From positions 30,334-94,333 of the forward strand of contig CAMFLR010000027.1 of the NCBI GenBank assembly GCA_945957605.1: DNA of 64,000 nt, read 5' to 3'. A program made the position numbers and the translations under genes. The stretch is from an uncultured Isosphaeraceae bacterium. GTDB lineage: Bacteria > Planctomycetota > Planctomycetia > Isosphaerales > Isosphaeraceae. Within the stretch, counting starts at the first letter, position 1; the number at the start of each line of letters is the position of its first letter. Shown piece after piece: positions 16,627 to 25,563 of this stretch. A model generated the notes under the pieces. The model was not told the DNA's origin. It did not search any database and saw only the letters and a program-made list of their open reading frames with translations.

Positions 16627-18355
16627 ACTGGCCTCCCGTGGCGGTCGACCCCGCCGAGCTGCCAGGGAAGTAACTAGCGCCTGATCCGCCGGTTTGAATC
16701 ACGCCATTCGCCGTTGCCGCATAACGTGAGCCAGTTGCCGAACCGCTGAAAGTTGCCGCATTCGCCTGAACGATCGCGACGTTGCTCGCCGTGGTGAAGG
16801 CATTAGAGAACGCCGGTGTTCCCGAAAGCGTGCAAGTCACGCCGCCGAAGATCACGATGCCCGAGCACGCATTGCTGAGATAGTGGTTCGCGGCATTTCC
16901 GCTGATGCTATAGCTCGTGGTAATATCAACTCGCCCATGATCGCTGCAATGGATGTGATTATAGAGGCTGGCGACAGCACCGAAATTGCAATTTCCGCTG
17001 ATGTTTATGCGAGAGAAATACTCTGAGAACAAAGCATGGCCGGATGTCGTCGTTTGAAGCTGGAATCCCGCAACGTTGATAAATGCGCCGTTTTGGGCCG
17101 AGATACCGCTCGCGGCAGTCGTGGAAATGATGCAACTTGAGGGAGTCGACGTATTACCCTGGAGGGTGACGCCAGTCCCTGAGCCGGCTCCCACGAACGG
17201 AGCGTTGACGATAACCGGAGTCGTGTAGGTTCCGTTGGCGACCGAGATCGTCACGTTATAGCCGTTGAGATCAACCGAAGTGAGCAAGTAATTGATCGCT
17301 CGCTGAATCGTCAGCCAGGGCGACGACGATGCACCTGAATTGGAGTCATTTCCAGTCGTTGCGACATAATAGGTGGTGTTCGCCGCCAACGTAACACGCG
17401 CCGGCAGCCCCTGCACCTGCCAGTAAGTGCCATCGAACACGAAATCGTAGACGCCGGAGGCGACCAAACGGCCGTAGGTCATCGCGTTGCCACTCGCATC
17501 GGTGACGGCAACATTACCGGGCCCGACGTTCAACACGGTCGGCCCAGTAACTGTATTTGCGAGCTTTACTCGCGTTTTCAATCCAGCGTTCGCCGACGTC
17601 AGTGACGTAATCGCTGGGGAAAGCGCCACGGTTATCGTGTTCGCCGCGCCGCTCGTGTCGACGGCGTAGTTCGTTTTCCCGCTCTGGATCGTCGGGAGCA
17701 ATGACGTCAGCTTGGGATTAATAAATGGGGCGGTCGCTATCTGAGCGATATTCCCGCTCGTGATGCTCGTCTGCCCGTTGGCGACTGTCACGGTGTAGAT
17801 TCCCGTGTATCCCGCATCGGGTGAGGGTGCGACCTGTGTCCCGGTCGTCGCGGCGATGCCGGCTTTGACACCAATCAGGCAGACGCCCTGGCGGACGGTG
17901 GCTTGTGAAACGCCATTATTGTTAGGACCGTTGAACGGAGCGGACGGGTTGCTGGCGTTGTAATAGTTGAGCGTGAGCGCGCCGTTATCTTGATCCTGAT
18001 AGGCGACCTGTACGAGATAAACAATCGATTGACCGGACGTGCTCGGCGCGGGGCAGCTCAGCGGCGTCGTCGCCAAGAGCGGAATCCCCTGCTTGACGAT
18101 TTGGTCGGCGGTGTCAGCGGCCAGCACGCCGTAAGCCGTGTTGTCCACGTTTTGCAGGCTGTAAAGAGAGCCTGTCGCAACATTCACCGAAAGCGATGCT
18201 GGAATGGTCGGAGTCACCGCCAAGCCATCAACCGCGACGGACGAACCGAGAACAGCCTGCATGAAATAGCCCAGCGCGATCATCGTGCTCTTGTTTTGTT
18301 GCAATTGATCGGCGGCGCGCGGCGTTGCGCCCGGATAGACAAGTTGGCGATCCAT
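16619..18355 (-). CDS. Tail fibre / tailspike with beta-helix C-terminal domain (578 aa)
   Basis: ATG 18355 has AAGGAG upstream. Residues 1-320 hold a fibre-like region, starting MDRQLVYPGATPRAADQL with alternating beta strands. Residues about 325-560 begin NTTYYVATTGNDSNSGAS then PWLTIQRAINYLL. This is the signature entry of a right-handed beta-helix as in pectate-lyase-like and DUF1565-type tailspikes. The many short strands that follow (GHALFSEYFSRINISGNC) agree. It may bind or degrade surface polysaccharide; catalytic residues cannot be named. Confidence 0.75.
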   Translation of the reverse strand: MDRQLVYPGATPRAADQLQQNKSTMIALGYFMQAVLGSSVAVDGLAVTPTIPASLSVNVATGSLYSLQNVDNTAYGVLAADTADQIVKQGIPLLATTPLSCPAPSTSGQSIVYLVQVAYQDQDNGALTLNYYNASNPSAPFNGPNNNGVSQATVRQGVCLIGVKAGIAATTGTQVAPSPDAGYTGIYTVTVANGQTSITSGNIAQIATAPFINPKLTSLLPTIQSGKTNYAVDTSGAANTITVALSPAITSLTSANAGLKTRVKLANTVTGPTVLNVGPGNVAVTDASGNAMTYGRLVASGVYDFVFDGTYWQVQGLPARVTLAANTTYYVATTGNDSNSGASSSPWLTIQRAINYLLTSVDLNGYNVTISVANGTYTTPVIVNAPFVGAGSGTGVTLQGNTSTPSSCIISTTAASGISAQNGAFINVAGFQLQTTTSGHALFSEYFSRINISGNCNFGAVASLYNHIHCSDHGRVDITTSYSISGNAANHYLSNACSGIVIFGGVTCTLSGTPAFSNAFTTASNVAIVQANAATFSGSATGSRYAATANGVIQTGGSGASYFPGSSAGSTATGGQYV

Positions 18356-18363
18356 AATGCTCC

Positions 18364-19152
18364 TTAGTTACTGATTGCGGTCCAAACGATCGTGCCGACC
18401 GGCTTGACTTGGTCGATCGCGTTGTAGATGTCGGCATCACTGAGATAGCCGTTGATCATGCTCTGATCGGTGTACTCAGTGCTGCTCGTTGGCACGTCGT
18501 AAGCGCCTTGCGGATCGTCGTAGCCGGCGATTCCCGGAATCCCCGACGTGGTGGGCCGGTACGCGATGACGAACGCCTGATGATTGAGGTCGTATTCGCC
18601 GTACGCCCCGGCCACGTCATATCCCATCGTTGTCGGCGTGTCGTAATACCCCGTGTCTTGACCGCGCGTCGGCTCAAAGACAAGCGGGGCTCTGCCAGTG
18701 AGCAGCGTGAGCGACTTGATCAGCCCGGTCCGCGTCCCCTTCTCAATGAGAAGCTGGGCCTGAATGCGCTTGCGGAACGAAGGGTCACTTTCTTGCGACT
18801 TCCTGGGCAATGTTTGCCCGAAGAAGTCGAACGCGATCAGATCGAGGAATCCGTCCGTCGCGGTGGCAAGGCGCGTTTGCAGGCGGGCGTAAGCGATCAA
18901 TGCATAAACCTGGGCCAGCGCCCATGCGAGCCCCGAAAGCACGGTGTCAAGCACCGGCGATGAACCGCTGAACCATCCGTTGGGAAGCAGTGCCCTGAGC
19001 CGAGCCAGCATGTCCGCTTGATCGCCCTTGGCGATGGTCGGAGTGACGACCGGCGGGCGTGCGTCCCCTTGCGTCGGCGTGACGATCGGCGTCGGAATCA
19101 CGACCGCGGCGAAGCGCCGCCGCAGAATGTAAAACGCCTGGATTGGCGTCAT
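18364..19152 (-). CDS. Baseplate / tail protein, position of P2 gpI or Mu gp48 (262 aa)
   Basis: The helical N-terminal half (LDTVLSGLAWALAQVYALI, then TDGFLDLIAFDFFGQTLP) and the later DPSFRKRIQAQLLIEKGTRT resemble baseplate wedge proteins that follow the J protein in contractile-tail phages. Here two fibre-like genes lie between it and the J gene. A tyrosine-rich C-terminal part (YDTPTTMGYDVAGAYGEYD) may contact fibres. It ends next to the tailspike gene. Confidence 0.65.
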   Translation of the reverse strand: MTPIQAFYILRRRFAAVVIPTPIVTPTQGDARPPVVTPTIAKGDQADMLARLRALLPNGWFSGSSPVLDTVLSGLAWALAQVYALIAYARLQTRLATATDGFLDLIAFDFFGQTLPRKSQESDPSFRKRIQAQLLIEKGTRTGLIKSLTLLTGRAPLVFEPTRGQDTGYYDTPTTMGYDVAGAYGEYDLNHQAFVIAYRPTTSGIPGIAGYDDPQGAYDVPTSSTEYTDQSMINGYLSDADIYNAIDQVKPVGTIVWTAISN

Positions 19153-19989
19153 CTAGCCAACCTGGACGGTGTCGTTCACCGACGGAGCCGTGCCGAATGG
19201 CGTTGCAAACGTTAAGGTCAAATGCGTGGAATCGACGGAAGTCGCGGTCGTGATCAGTTGTTTCTGCGGGGCGTGATCCGCTGACGTGATCGCGCAGTAA
19301 AGCCCCGGCAACCCCGTAGCGGCCGGTGCACCCGCGGCAAAATAGACCGTGATCGCTGAAGCACTTGTCACCGTTGAAATGATGCCGGGAACGAAGAAGC
19401 CGTTTCCACTGGCCACGTTGGCGATATCGGCGCTGATCGATCCAGCGGCCGGTGCACCGAGCCGCGCATAACTGTCTCCCGTCTGCGGCGTATGGCCTGT
19501 GAGAGTCGTGACGGTATCCACCGTGCCGATGATGTGGGCGGTCAACCCCGACGTGATCGATGTCGCCGCGTTCGTCCCGGCGATGAACATGCCTCCTGCG
19601 GCACCGGGAACGAGTTGATTGTCCCAGCCGGTCAGCTCGATCAGGAGAGCCATATCGGCCATGTGCGTGGCACCGCGGAACACGATCTTGACATAACGAC
19701 CATTGGATGCCGCAAGCAAAGCATTCGGGATATCGAATCGGTAGTGTCCAGGCTGTCCGGAGGGATCAATCTCTTTGAAGCCCCCGCTCGACCAGACTGC
19801 GGTCGCACTGGCAAGCGGCGCCAGAGTGATCGGCGTTGATGAACCGCGCGGGAAATTGTAATAGGCGGTCAGGGAAGCCGTGTTGTACGCCAATCCCGTG
19901 AGCCCGCTGCCGTCGGTCTTTGAGCTGTCGAGAATGAAGATGTCAGTCGTCTGACTCGTGGCGCCGGCCACGATGGAAAGTTGAGCCAT
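19153..19989 (-). CDS. Beta-rich tail fibre-associated protein (278 aa)
   Basis: ATG 19989 has AGGAGG close upstream. The N-terminal domain (SQTTDIFILDSSKTDGSGLT, then SLTAYYNFPRGSSTPI) resembles the attachment domains of receptor-binding fibres I recall from phages of various hosts. The second half contains HIIGTVDTVTTLTGHTPQ and further strands. The gene sits between a beta-helix protein and the baseplate protein, so it may link fibres to the baseplate. Confidence 0.65.
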   Translation of the reverse strand: MAQLSIVAGATSQTTDIFILDSSKTDGSGLTGLAYNTASLTAYYNFPRGSSTPITLAPLASATAVWSSGGFKEIDPSGQPGHYRFDIPNALLAASNGRYVKIVFRGATHMADMALLIELTGWDNQLVPGAAGGMFIAGTNAATSITSGLTAHIIGTVDTVTTLTGHTPQTGDSYARLGAPAAGSISADIANVASGNGFFVPGIISTVTSASAITVYFAAGAPAATGLPGLYCAITSADHAPQKQLITTATSVDSTHLTLTFATPFGTAPSVNDTVQVG

Positions 19990-20001
19990 ATTCCTCCTGA
20001 A

Positions 20002-21429
20002 TTAACCTCTCATGCCGCCGGACATTCCCGGGTGGACAAGCAAACCGCCGCTGGGAGAGTCTTGGTGCTGTATCGCCCCCATGTCGGTGTAGGCAGTTAT
20101 TGCTAGTCCTGGCCAGGTTTTGGGAGGGCTTGCTGCACGGCAAGCCAAGCCAGCGCCGGGATTGGCATTTAAACGGAAATCGCCAGCGGCGGCATTAATG
20201 AATGGATCGCCTGTTAGAATGATGTCTTTTATATTGCTATAAGGCACAACCGAGTTGATGGGATTGATCGCTCCCGTATCATCCATGTTGCTACGCGCGC
20301 CGAGCGTGTTTGAGTAAAAAGCATTGCCATCATAGTATGGAAGCGCCGGCGCACCAGCGGCCGTCGTTAGAACGATGCCATAACCGCCAGTTGTCGAAAG
20401 TATGTTACCCCGTACATTTCTTCGAGAAAGCAGTGTATTTGACGAGTTTATGCCATGCCGGCCGACATTATAGAAGGTGTTATTGCGTATGGTAGAGCCA
20501 TAGTAATCATTGATGCCATCGGCAGAGGCCCCTGTAATATTGTAAAATATATTCCTTTCGATCACGGCCAGGCCGCCATTGCCCATCAAAACACCATGGC
20601 CGCCCGGGAAATCGTGGAAAGTGTTTGCGGAAATATCGCATTGCCCAAAAGTTGACACAATAGCAGCGGTCGCAGTGCTTATACCACCTGTAAACTCACA
20701 TCCATGAATTGTGTCAGCTATGCCTGCGGCGCTTACTCCAGCAGTGCCCCAATTGCTTATCTTGCAGTTATATAGGCTGCAATTGGCGCTAATGGAAAAT
20801 CCCGTTGAAGTGGGCAGGGAGTTACAATCTACAGCAATGTTTTCTATTTCATATCCAGTGCCAAAGGTAAGAACGGTATTGTTATTACCAAGTAATTTCA
20901 AGGACGGCTGCCCATTATCACCGCGTGTTACGCCGTAGCCGCGTATCCGAATAAACGGGATTGTCGGCGAAGGAGTGATGTTAATCGAGAAAGTTGCGCC
21001 GAAAGAGGTCGTATAGTTGCCGTCTGCTTTGACAAAGGCCATATTGCTGGCTACCATTGAAGTGCTCAGTTTGTTCCAGGTTGCCAGCGCTCCGCCTAGC
21101 TTACCGACACCGCTAGTAGAAGAGGCCGTACCTACCGAACGATCCATGGTCGCCACACTACTGGCCACACTCACCACCTGGTAGAAGCCGGTGGTAAAGC
21201 CGGTGCCACTAGCGATTTGGATGATATTGCCGACATGGGCGGAGGTAAAAGGGTTGGCGGCACTCGTGAGTTGTGTTGTGGTCGCACCGATCACGAGATC
21301 GGTGTAAGCAACCTGCGCCGTAGTTTGCTGGCTATAATCGGTTCCCGTTGCGCCCGCGACGAAACCGCCGCCGTTTGAGTCGTTACCGTTGAACTCCAAT
21401 TCCCAAACCGTATTAGCCGATAATGCCAT
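20002..21429 (-). CDS. Right-handed beta-helix tailspike protein (475 aa)
   Basis: The start MALSANTVWELEFNGNDSNG and a tail-assembly region precede a repeated short-strand array from about residue 170. Examples are GYEIENIAVDCNSLPTS, CSLYNCKISNWGTAG, IHGCEFTGG, VIERNIFYNITG, GSTIRNNTFYNVGRHG. Such coils of about 20-25 residues with Asn and Cys ladders define a pectate-lyase-like beta-helix. A C-terminal GDFRLNANPGAGLAC segment is typical of parallel beta-helix surface proteins. Its base composition is more AT-rich than that of its neighbours, a possible sign of module exchange. Confidence 0.75.
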   Translation of the reverse strand: MALSANTVWELEFNGNDSNGGGFVAGATGTDYSQQTTAQVAYTDLVIGATTTQLTSAANPFTSAHVGNIIQIASGTGFTTGFYQVVSVASSVATMDRSVGTASSTSGVGKLGGALATWNKLSTSMVASNMAFVKADGNYTTSFGATFSINITPSPTIPFIRIRGYGVTRGDNGQPSLKLLGNNNTVLTFGTGYEIENIAVDCNSLPTSTGFSISANCSLYNCKISNWGTAGVSAAGIADTIHGCEFTGGISTATAAIVSTFGQCDISANTFHDFPGGHGVLMGNGGLAVIERNIFYNITGASADGINDYYGSTIRNNTFYNVGRHGINSSNTLLSRRNVRGNILSTTGGYGIVLTTAAGAPALPYYDGNAFYSNTLGARSNMDDTGAINPINSVVPYSNIKDIILTGDPFINAAAGDFRLNANPGAGLACRAASPPKTWPGLAITAYTDMGAIQHQDSPSGGLLVHPGMSGGMRG

Positions 21430-21435
21430 ACCGCC

Positions 21436-22563
21436 CTACGAAACCGAAACGATTCCCGCCAGCAGCTTGTGCTGTGCGTCCGCGGTTAAATCCGTTGTGC
21501 CGCTATTGAGCGTGATCGCGGTCGCGTTCGTTACACCGGGCACCGCGTATGCGATTCCGGCGAGCTGCGTGTAGGGCAGACTCGTGCCTAAAGGTAAGCT
21601 GTTGATGAAATTGGTGATTCCCGTCGTCACGGCTGCAACCACAGCAGAGTGAGTGAAGCTGGAGGCGGTCGTGAGCGTCATGGCTACGTTAGCCGTCGTC
21701 ACAACGGGGGCAAACACGCCAAAGCGCGAGGTCAAAGGCCGGACGGCGTCAATCGCCGCCGAGACACTTGCGAGCAATCCGGACGAGGGATAGCCGGTGC
21801 CGTCATCGACAACGACGGTAAAGAACCCGTCATCGGGCGTGCCGTTATAGTCGTAGTTTTCGACGAGCGTGTAGGTAAGGCCTTGCTGGACGCGTGTGAT
21901 CGCGTAGCCAATGGCCGTTTTCGTTCCCTTTGAAAGAGACCCGATGTAGGCGATGAACTGAGCGCGTAACGCGGGGTCTGATTCTGCATCGAGGCCGTTA
22001 GTAAATGCGGCGCCATTCGTCACCGTATCGACACCTCCGCCGGGAATCGGCGTCGTTATCACTGAGATCGCGCCGGCCAACACATTCCCGCCTGCTCCTG
22101 CGGTGGCGGCCTGCACCGGCACGTTGATGCTCGCGGTGTTGGCAAGCAAAACGTAACTGCCAAGCGTAGCATCATAGGCGGGATTGGCGGTGTCTAAAGT
22201 CACCGCGAAATTCTGCGTTCCGTCGGTGGATTGCACCGTCGTTCCGATGGGAATGACTGCCTGCTGCGTCGCGGTAAATCGGCCAAACGTCACCTGACCC
22301 GTGGCGGCAATCGCCGGTAAGCGGGTGAGCCCAAAGTCGGCCACGAAACTATCGAGATCGGCTCCCGTGCTGGTCGCGGCACGCGTTACCGTGAGTAACT
22401 GCAGGATGATTGCCTGGAGCCAAAGCACAACGCCTGCTGTTGCTTCAGCGATCGCTCGCAGCACGGACCCTGCCGTGAAATTCAGCGCCGCCGTCGCGGA
22501 GGCCTGCATCGCAGTAGCGATGTTGCTTACTAGTGCTGAGAATGAGTATGTTTGCAGGGGCAT
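21436..22563 (-). CDS. Baseplate J-like protein (375 aa)
   Basis: This matches the Baseplate_J family (P2 gpJ, Mu gp47). It has an N-terminal helix pair (SVLRAIAEATAGVVLWLQAI), then TSTGADLDSFVADFGLTRLP, a beta domain with GTTVQSTDG, and LDAESDPALRAQFIAYIGSL. That last stretch is the conserved R/E-D-hairpin of J proteins. It forms the wedge ring that triggers sheath contraction. It lies between the gp25-like gene and the spike genes, the usual order. Confidence 0.9.
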   Translation of the reverse strand: MPLQTYSFSALVSNIATAMQASATAALNFTAGSVLRAIAEATAGVVLWLQAIILQLLTVTRAATSTGADLDSFVADFGLTRLPAIAATGQVTFGRFTATQQAVIPIGTTVQSTDGTQNFAVTLDTANPAYDATLGSYVLLANTASINVPVQAATAGAGGNVLAGAISVITTPIPGGGVDTVTNGAAFTNGLDAESDPALRAQFIAYIGSLSKGTKTAIGYAITRVQQGLTYTLVENYDYNGTPDDGFFTVVVDDGTGYPSSGLLASVSAAIDAVRPLTSRFGVFAPVVTTANVAMTLTTASSFTHSAVVAAVTTGITNFINSLPLGTSLPYTQLAGIAYAVPGVTNATAITLNSGTTDLTADAQHKLLAGIVSVS

Positions 22564-22570
22564 GAGTACC

Positions 22571-22936
22571 TTAAGGCGTTACGTCGAAATTGAGCAGGAC
22601 CGGCTCGCCGGTTTCCAGGCTGGTGTAGACAATCTGCGCCGAGATCCCGTTGGGGATCGCCGTGAGCGTGATTTGTGGTTCGGGCGTATGCGACACATCG
22701 GCTTCGAGATACATTTGCGATTTAATCAGCGTTGCGAGCGTCGGCTGATCGAGAACCTGTCCGATATAGCCAGGAAGCCCTGCCCCGTAAGTCGGTTGCC
22801 AGAGGTAATCTTTGATATTCGTGAGCAAACGGCGCAGGACACGTTGCGTCGTTTCGTCTGAATCGGAAGCGGTCAGCAGATCACCGGTCGCACTTAGCGA
22901 GAGATCATTGCCAAACAGATGGGCGGAGTCGGTCAT
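22571..22936 (-). CDS. Baseplate wedge protein, gpW/gp25-like (121 aa)
   Basis: Length, order and the pattern DETTQRVLRRLLTNIKDYL, then QPTYGAGLPGYIGQVLDQPT agree with gpW/gp25-like wedge proteins, which act with J at the sheath initiation site. The start overlaps the spike gene by ATGA (22933-22936). The C-terminal strands (ISAQIVYTSLETGEPVLL) are also typical. Confidence 0.85.
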   Translation of the reverse strand: MTDSAHLFGNDLSLSATGDLLTASDSDETTQRVLRRLLTNIKDYLWQPTYGAGLPGYIGQVLDQPTLATLIKSQMYLEADVSHTPEPQITLTAIPNGISAQIVYTSLETGEPVLLNFDVTP

Positions 22937-23505
22937 AGCGTTGGCGTCGGTGTCGCGGTGTTGCCACCGCCGGTTTGGACGCCACCGTGGACGTGGCTGT
23001 CATAAACGGTGCGAATGTGTGCCATCGTGCCCGAGCCGTTCGACAGGTCGGAAATGTCGCCGCTGGCCACGATGTTACCCGTCACGTTGACATCTCCGGT
23101 CAGATTAAAAGTGTCCGCGTTCATCTCGATGGTTCCGTCGCCATGAAACTTGAGGAAGCTTCCCGAGCGATGGACGATCCAGCGTTCGCCGGACGGCACG
23201 CTGAGTGGCCGAAACCGATCGCCAAAATGAAATCCACCGATGAAGGGCGCAAGCTTGCCGCCTTCCTGGAAATGGACATAAACCACGTCGCCAGGCATGG
23301 GGCCGTAGAAGTCGCCGAATCCATTGCCGCCCATGTTCGAGCCGATCGGCATCCAGCCGGTTTCAACGTCGTCGGGCTGAATCCGGACCTTGGCCGCGTA
23401 GTTGGAGGGATCGTAGGCCGACACGATACCGATGCGCACGCTCGCCGTCTGGCTCATCGCCCGCTCGGCCTCGCGGCGCATGAGATTTGTCAGACCGCTG
23501 CTCAT
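22933..23505 (-). CDS. Baseplate assembly protein V, central spike (190 aa)
   Basis: ATG 23505 overlaps the hub stop as ATGA, so the longer frame is not used. The OB-like part (RIGIVSAYDPSNYAAKVRIQ, then GDVVYVHFQEGGKLAPFIGG) is the signature of gpV/gp45-type spike proteins. The repeated strands FNLTGDVNVTGNIVASGDI and a last H-V-H pair (DSHVHGG) match the trimeric spike tip that can bind iron. It punctures the outer membrane on contraction. Confidence 0.9.
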   Translation of the reverse strand: MSSGLTNLMRREAERAMSQTASVRIGIVSAYDPSNYAAKVRIQPDDVETGWMPIGSNMGGNGFGDFYGPMPGDVVYVHFQEGGKLAPFIGGFHFGDRFRPLSVPSGERWIVHRSGSFLKFHGDGTIEMNADTFNLTGDVNVTGNIVASGDISDLSNGSGTMAHIRTVYDSHVHGGVQTGGGNTATPTPTL

Positions 23506-24638
23506 ACGGCGACCGTGCTTTCCGTGGCGTGATTCTTTGCGCGGAATGCCATGCGGTAGCCGTCTTGCATCGACAGTGACCGGTGGATCGTATCCGGGTA
23601 ATAAAGCTGGTCCCAATCGGTGTTCGTGCCCACGAGCTTGGCCATCGCGCGGGTGTTCATGACGTTGTCGCCCGGCATGTTCACATTGATGACTTTCTCG
23701 TGGCGCGTCAGGTCTTGCAGGATGCTGTTGGCGAGCCGTTGGGCCTGATCTTGCGTCAGATTGGGGCGGTTAAATGAATACACCTGCCCTTTTCCTCCCC
23801 TGCGGCTCGAATTGGCTCCTGTTCGCTTAGCGTGGACCGTGAAGGGCTTCTGCTGCTTCTGGTTCCAACTGCGCACGACGACGTCGATATCCTTGGCCAG
23901 CGTTTCGGAGCGCTGAAGCTTGATGTCGGTGGCGTTCGAGGCGAACGTGCCGTCGCCAGGTTCCGACCACAGCAACAAATACGGCGGTGCGGTGGTCACC
24001 GGCGACGGTTGGAAGTAGAGCGTGGTGCCCGATACCCAGACGTCGAAACCTTCCTGCTGAGCCAGATAGATGAGCAAATCCCACTCGGTCTGTTCCTGTG
24101 TGATAACGGTGTGATCGATCTCGTAATACGTGCCCGACTTGGTCGAAGTCGCGGTGACGTTGGAATCGAGGCCGTGCCTGAGTGCCAGCGTCTGAGCAAT
24201 CTGGCTCGATGTTTGGTTCTGAAACTTCTCAGCGGTTTTGGTGTCGATCAGTCCGGCGGACAAATCGCGTCCCGATAACGTGAGCGTGCGACCGCTGAGG
24301 TCGTATTCGATGTCATCGACTTGGCCTAGAATGAGCTGTTTAGCCGCGGCGGTGTCAATCGAAACGCCGACCGACACGAGGTCATTGGCTGACGCCGACC
24401 AGTAAGCCGGGTTAAGGGCAGTCGGCAGATTTTTGACCGCAAGGACCACCCGGTAGCTATCGGCGGTGAAATGGCTGGCGTTCGTGACTTCGATCGAGAT
24501 GATCGAATCCAGCGGAAGCTGCTGGCCGTTGATCAAGACGACCGGAAGCGGATGGCGAATCTGTCCTGATGGGGATCGTGGGTCGTTGATGCTTGTGAAC
24601 ACCTGCGCATCGGCGGCGATAGCGTCAACCAGCGACAT
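23502..24638 (-). CDS. Baseplate hub protein, gpD-like (378 aa)
   Basis: ATG 24638 gives MSLVDAIAADAQ; an upstream in-frame start would overlap the LysM-like gene more. The protein matches the phage late control D / hub family. It has PLPVVLINGQQLPLDSIISI, GQVDDIEYDLSGRTLTLSGR with DLSAGLIDTKTAEKF, and later QEQTEWDLLIYLAQQEGFDV, the hallmark tryptophan block of gpD proteins. It connects the tail tube to the spike. Confidence 0.9.
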   Translation of the reverse strand: MSLVDAIAADAQVFTSINDPRSPSGQIRHPLPVVLINGQQLPLDSIISIEVTNASHFTADSYRVVLAVKNLPTALNPAYWSASANDLVSVGVSIDTAAAKQLILGQVDDIEYDLSGRTLTLSGRDLSAGLIDTKTAEKFQNQTSSQIAQTLALRHGLDSNVTATSTKSGTYYEIDHTVITQEQTEWDLLIYLAQQEGFDVWVSGTTLYFQPSPVTTAPPYLLLWSEPGDGTFASNATDIKLQRSETLAKDIDVVVRSWNQKQQKPFTVHAKRTGANSSRRGGKGQVYSFNRPNLTQDQAQRLANSILQDLTRHEKVINVNMPGDNVMNTRAMAKLVGTNTDWDQLYYPDTIHRSLSMQDGYRMAFRAKNHATESTVAV

Positions 24639-24813
24639 ACACCCCGCCGCCAGCGTTGGGGTCGAGCTTCGGAATTTTGAGCGTGACAATGCCCGTCAGG
24701 AATGGATCGATCAGGTCGTTAAGCTCGGCGATGCGGTTCCATTGCGTCGCATCGCCCAATTCTTGAAGAGCGATTTGGAAGAGGTTGCCCCCGCCGGTGG
24801 TGATGGTCTTCAT
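24625..24813 (-). CDS. LysM-like tail protein (gpX/gp53-type), 62 aa
   Basis: NLFQIALQELGDATQWNRIA and ELNDLIDPFLTGIVTLKIP match small phage tail proteins with a LysM-type fold (P2 gpX-like). They are found next to the hub gene, where they may help position the baseplate. It overlaps the hub gene by 14 bases and follows the 249-aa gene directly. Confidence 0.8.
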   Translation of the reverse strand: MKTITTGGGNLFQIALQELGDATQWNRIAELNDLIDPFLTGIVTLKIPKLDPNAGGGVYVAG

Positions 24814-25563
24814 TTACGCCGCCAAATTCTTGCTCATCCGCGTGAGCGTTGTTCCCAAGTTGTAAAGTTGGCCGAGCTGGCCAAATGCCGACGCCTGACT
24901 GCTCAAACTCGTCGCCATGCTCGACGGACTCCCACCCGCCGCAATCGGTGCCGCGCCCGTGACCGTCGCTGAGGCCGCGGTGACACTCGCACCCACCGCT
25001 TGCTGAGCCGCGCTGAGCGTCCCAACGATTTGCGTGATGGTCGATGCCGGAGCGTTCCTGAGCGTATTAACCGTGCTGATTGCCTGGCTTGCGGTGGTCA
25101 TCGCCGAGCCGATTGCCGCCACGCCGAGCGAATCGCTAATGCCGAGAGCTCGGCCCAAATCGGAGCCGATCAACTCGTCGAGCGCGGGGATGCCTGTCAG
25201 GACTGGTGCCGATTCGTCGGCGGCGACCACGCAGGTGATCGAGTAAGGAATTTCAAACGGCTGCTGATACTGCGCCTCGAACGATTTGACCACGACCTGA
25301 TAGCGGTACGTGCTCCACTGGAGTAAGAGCTGCTGGCCGCCGATGCGGTAGCCGTCGAGGATACGGGCGCGTGACTCGGCATTGCCCGAGCGAAACCGCC
25401 CCGTCCACGAAATATCGCGGTGATCCGCGCCCATCGCATCAATCGTGCGCGCGCCACCGGGCAGCTTATGAACGACGAGGGCTTGGTCTCCGCCAATGCC
25501 GATTGAGTCCGGGACTTCGAAGTCCTGGAAGATGACACCGCCGAGCATGAGAAGGACGGTCAT
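24814..25563 (-). CDS. Baseplate/tail protein between tape measure and hub (249 aa)
   Basis: ATG 25563 shares one base with the preceding TAA (TAATG). The longer open frame is antisense-like and rejected. The N-terminal half (QDFEVPDSIGIGGDQALVVH, then ISWTGRFRSGNAESRARILD) resembles the tail proteins annotated DNA circularization-like or gp43-type that follow tape measures. The second half is an Ala/Ser/Thr-rich helical tail (AMTTASQAISTVNTLRN). It probably joins tube end and hub. Confidence 0.75.
   Translation of the reverse strand: MTVLLMLGGVIFQDFEVPDSIGIGGDQALVVHKLPGGARTIDAMGADHRDISWTGRFRSGNAESRARILDGYRIGGQQLLLQWSTYRYQVVVKSFEAQYQQPFEIPYSITCVVAADESAPVLTGIPALDELIGSDLGRALGISDSLGVAAIGSAMTTASQAISTVNTLRNAPASTITQIVGTLSAAQQAVGASVTAASATVTGAAPIAAGGSPSSMATSLSSQASAFGQLGQLYNLGTTLTRMSKNLAA

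Noticed and set aside
10090..21429. Diversity-generating retroelement acting on tail proteins
   Set aside because: No reverse transcriptase gene and no obvious template/variable repeat pair were seen in the window.
22975..23532. Plus-strand open frame (185 aa) opposite the spike gene
   Set aside because: Antisense to the well-supported gpV gene, His/Arg-rich and without any family pattern.
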